Shown piece by piece: positions 6,220-6,422 of a stretch of 6,422 bases of DNA (positions are counted from its first letter, which is position 1; the number at the start of each line of letters is the position of its first letter). Below the pieces are notes generated by a model. It saw only the letters and a list, made by a program, of their open reading frames with translations. It made no database searches and was not told where the DNA came from. Position numbers and translations under genes: made by a program. Source of the stretch: Oscillospiraceae bacterium (GTDB lineage Bacteria; Bacillota; Clostridia; Oscillospirales; CAG-272); the NCBI GenBank assembly GCA_015065395.1, contig SVQJ01000103.1:1-6422 (forward strand). The letters run 5' to 3'.

Positions 6220-6422
6220 ATGAAAGAATTTTCCGTTTCTATAAAAGAAAAGTTCAAATCCATTGATAAAGTGGTGCTTTTCTGCGTTATCGGCATGAAT
6301 ATCCTTTCCCTTGTGATCCTTGCCGGTGCTGCCAATGAAATCGGCTCCCGTTACCTTCTCGTTCAAACCATTGCATCTGTTCTCGGCCTTTTTCTGATGT
6401 TTACCCTTGCCTTTCTTGATTA
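6220..6422 (+). CDS. Membrane protein, probably SEDS family (RodA/FtsW-like), 3' partial
   Basis: Only the first 67 codons are in the window. A charged, Lys-rich N-terminal segment (MKEFSVSIKEKFKSIDK) is followed by a hydrophobic segment at about 18-36 and a second at about 48-66 that ends in LAFLD at the window edge. The pattern of a short basic N-terminus, a 'D-x-V-L' entry into helix 1, a linker ending in a Q-containing turn (LLVQTIASVLG) and helix 2 ending in an Asp resembles the start of SEDS peptidoglycan glycosyltransferases such as RodA and FtsW. These polymerise lipid II in the cytoplasmic membrane. No catalytic residue is visible in this fragment, so the family is a moderate-confidence guess; an unrelated polytopic membrane protein remains possible. 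It begins just after the proS terminator, with no clear promoter between. Confidence 0.55.
   Translation, partial: MKEFSVSIKEKFKSIDKVVLFCVIGMNILSLVILAGAANEIGSRYLLVQTIASVLGLFLMFTLAFLD

Overview
The window looks like the chromosome of an anaerobic Clostridia-type Firmicute, probably of the Ruminococcaceae/Oscillospiraceae kind. I infer this from AAAGGA-type ribosome binding sites, AT-rich spacers with textbook sigma-A promoters, GC-balanced coding DNA rich in CTT/CTC leucine codons, a split biotin-dependent sodium-pump decarboxylase, and a zinc-binding archaeal/eukaryotic-type ProS. This is an inference from sequence character, not a database match.

Region 1 (1-3520, + strand) is the downstream part of an operon for a membrane biotin-dependent decarboxylase: gamma/anchor subunit (5' end outside the window), free-standing biotin carrier protein, beta subunit (the carboxybiotin decarboxylase and Na+ channel), and an OadA/PycB-type carboxyltransferase with no biotin domain of its own. 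The spacers are 36, 36 and 32 bases, each with its own ribosome binding site, and a strong terminator follows. In the standard mechanism the carboxyltransferase moves CO2 from oxaloacetate to biotin on the carrier, the beta subunit releases CO2 while exporting Na+, and the gamma subunit holds the assembly together. A second carboxyltransferase (MmdA type) may lie just upstream, which would change the substrate assignment.

Region 2 (3478-3737) has no gene. It holds the operon terminator, about 90 bases of unassigned sequence, and a second, long AT-rich hairpin that may also terminate the convergent gene murI.

Region 3 (3738-6202) holds two divergent housekeeping genes. murI (glutamate racemase, - strand) and proS (prolyl-tRNA synthetase, + strand) share a 163-base intergenic region with two back-to-back sigma-A promoters, one of them a perfect consensus, and an inverted repeat around the murI -35 box. 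proS ends in a clear terminator.

Region 4 (6220-6422) is the start of a membrane protein, most likely of the SEDS (RodA/FtsW) family, cut by the window end.

Nothing here is a clearly undescribed system. The points most worth a second look are the substrate identity of the split decarboxylase, an unusual Asn-to-Gly change next to the catalytic cysteine of MurI, and the structured interval between the two terminators.
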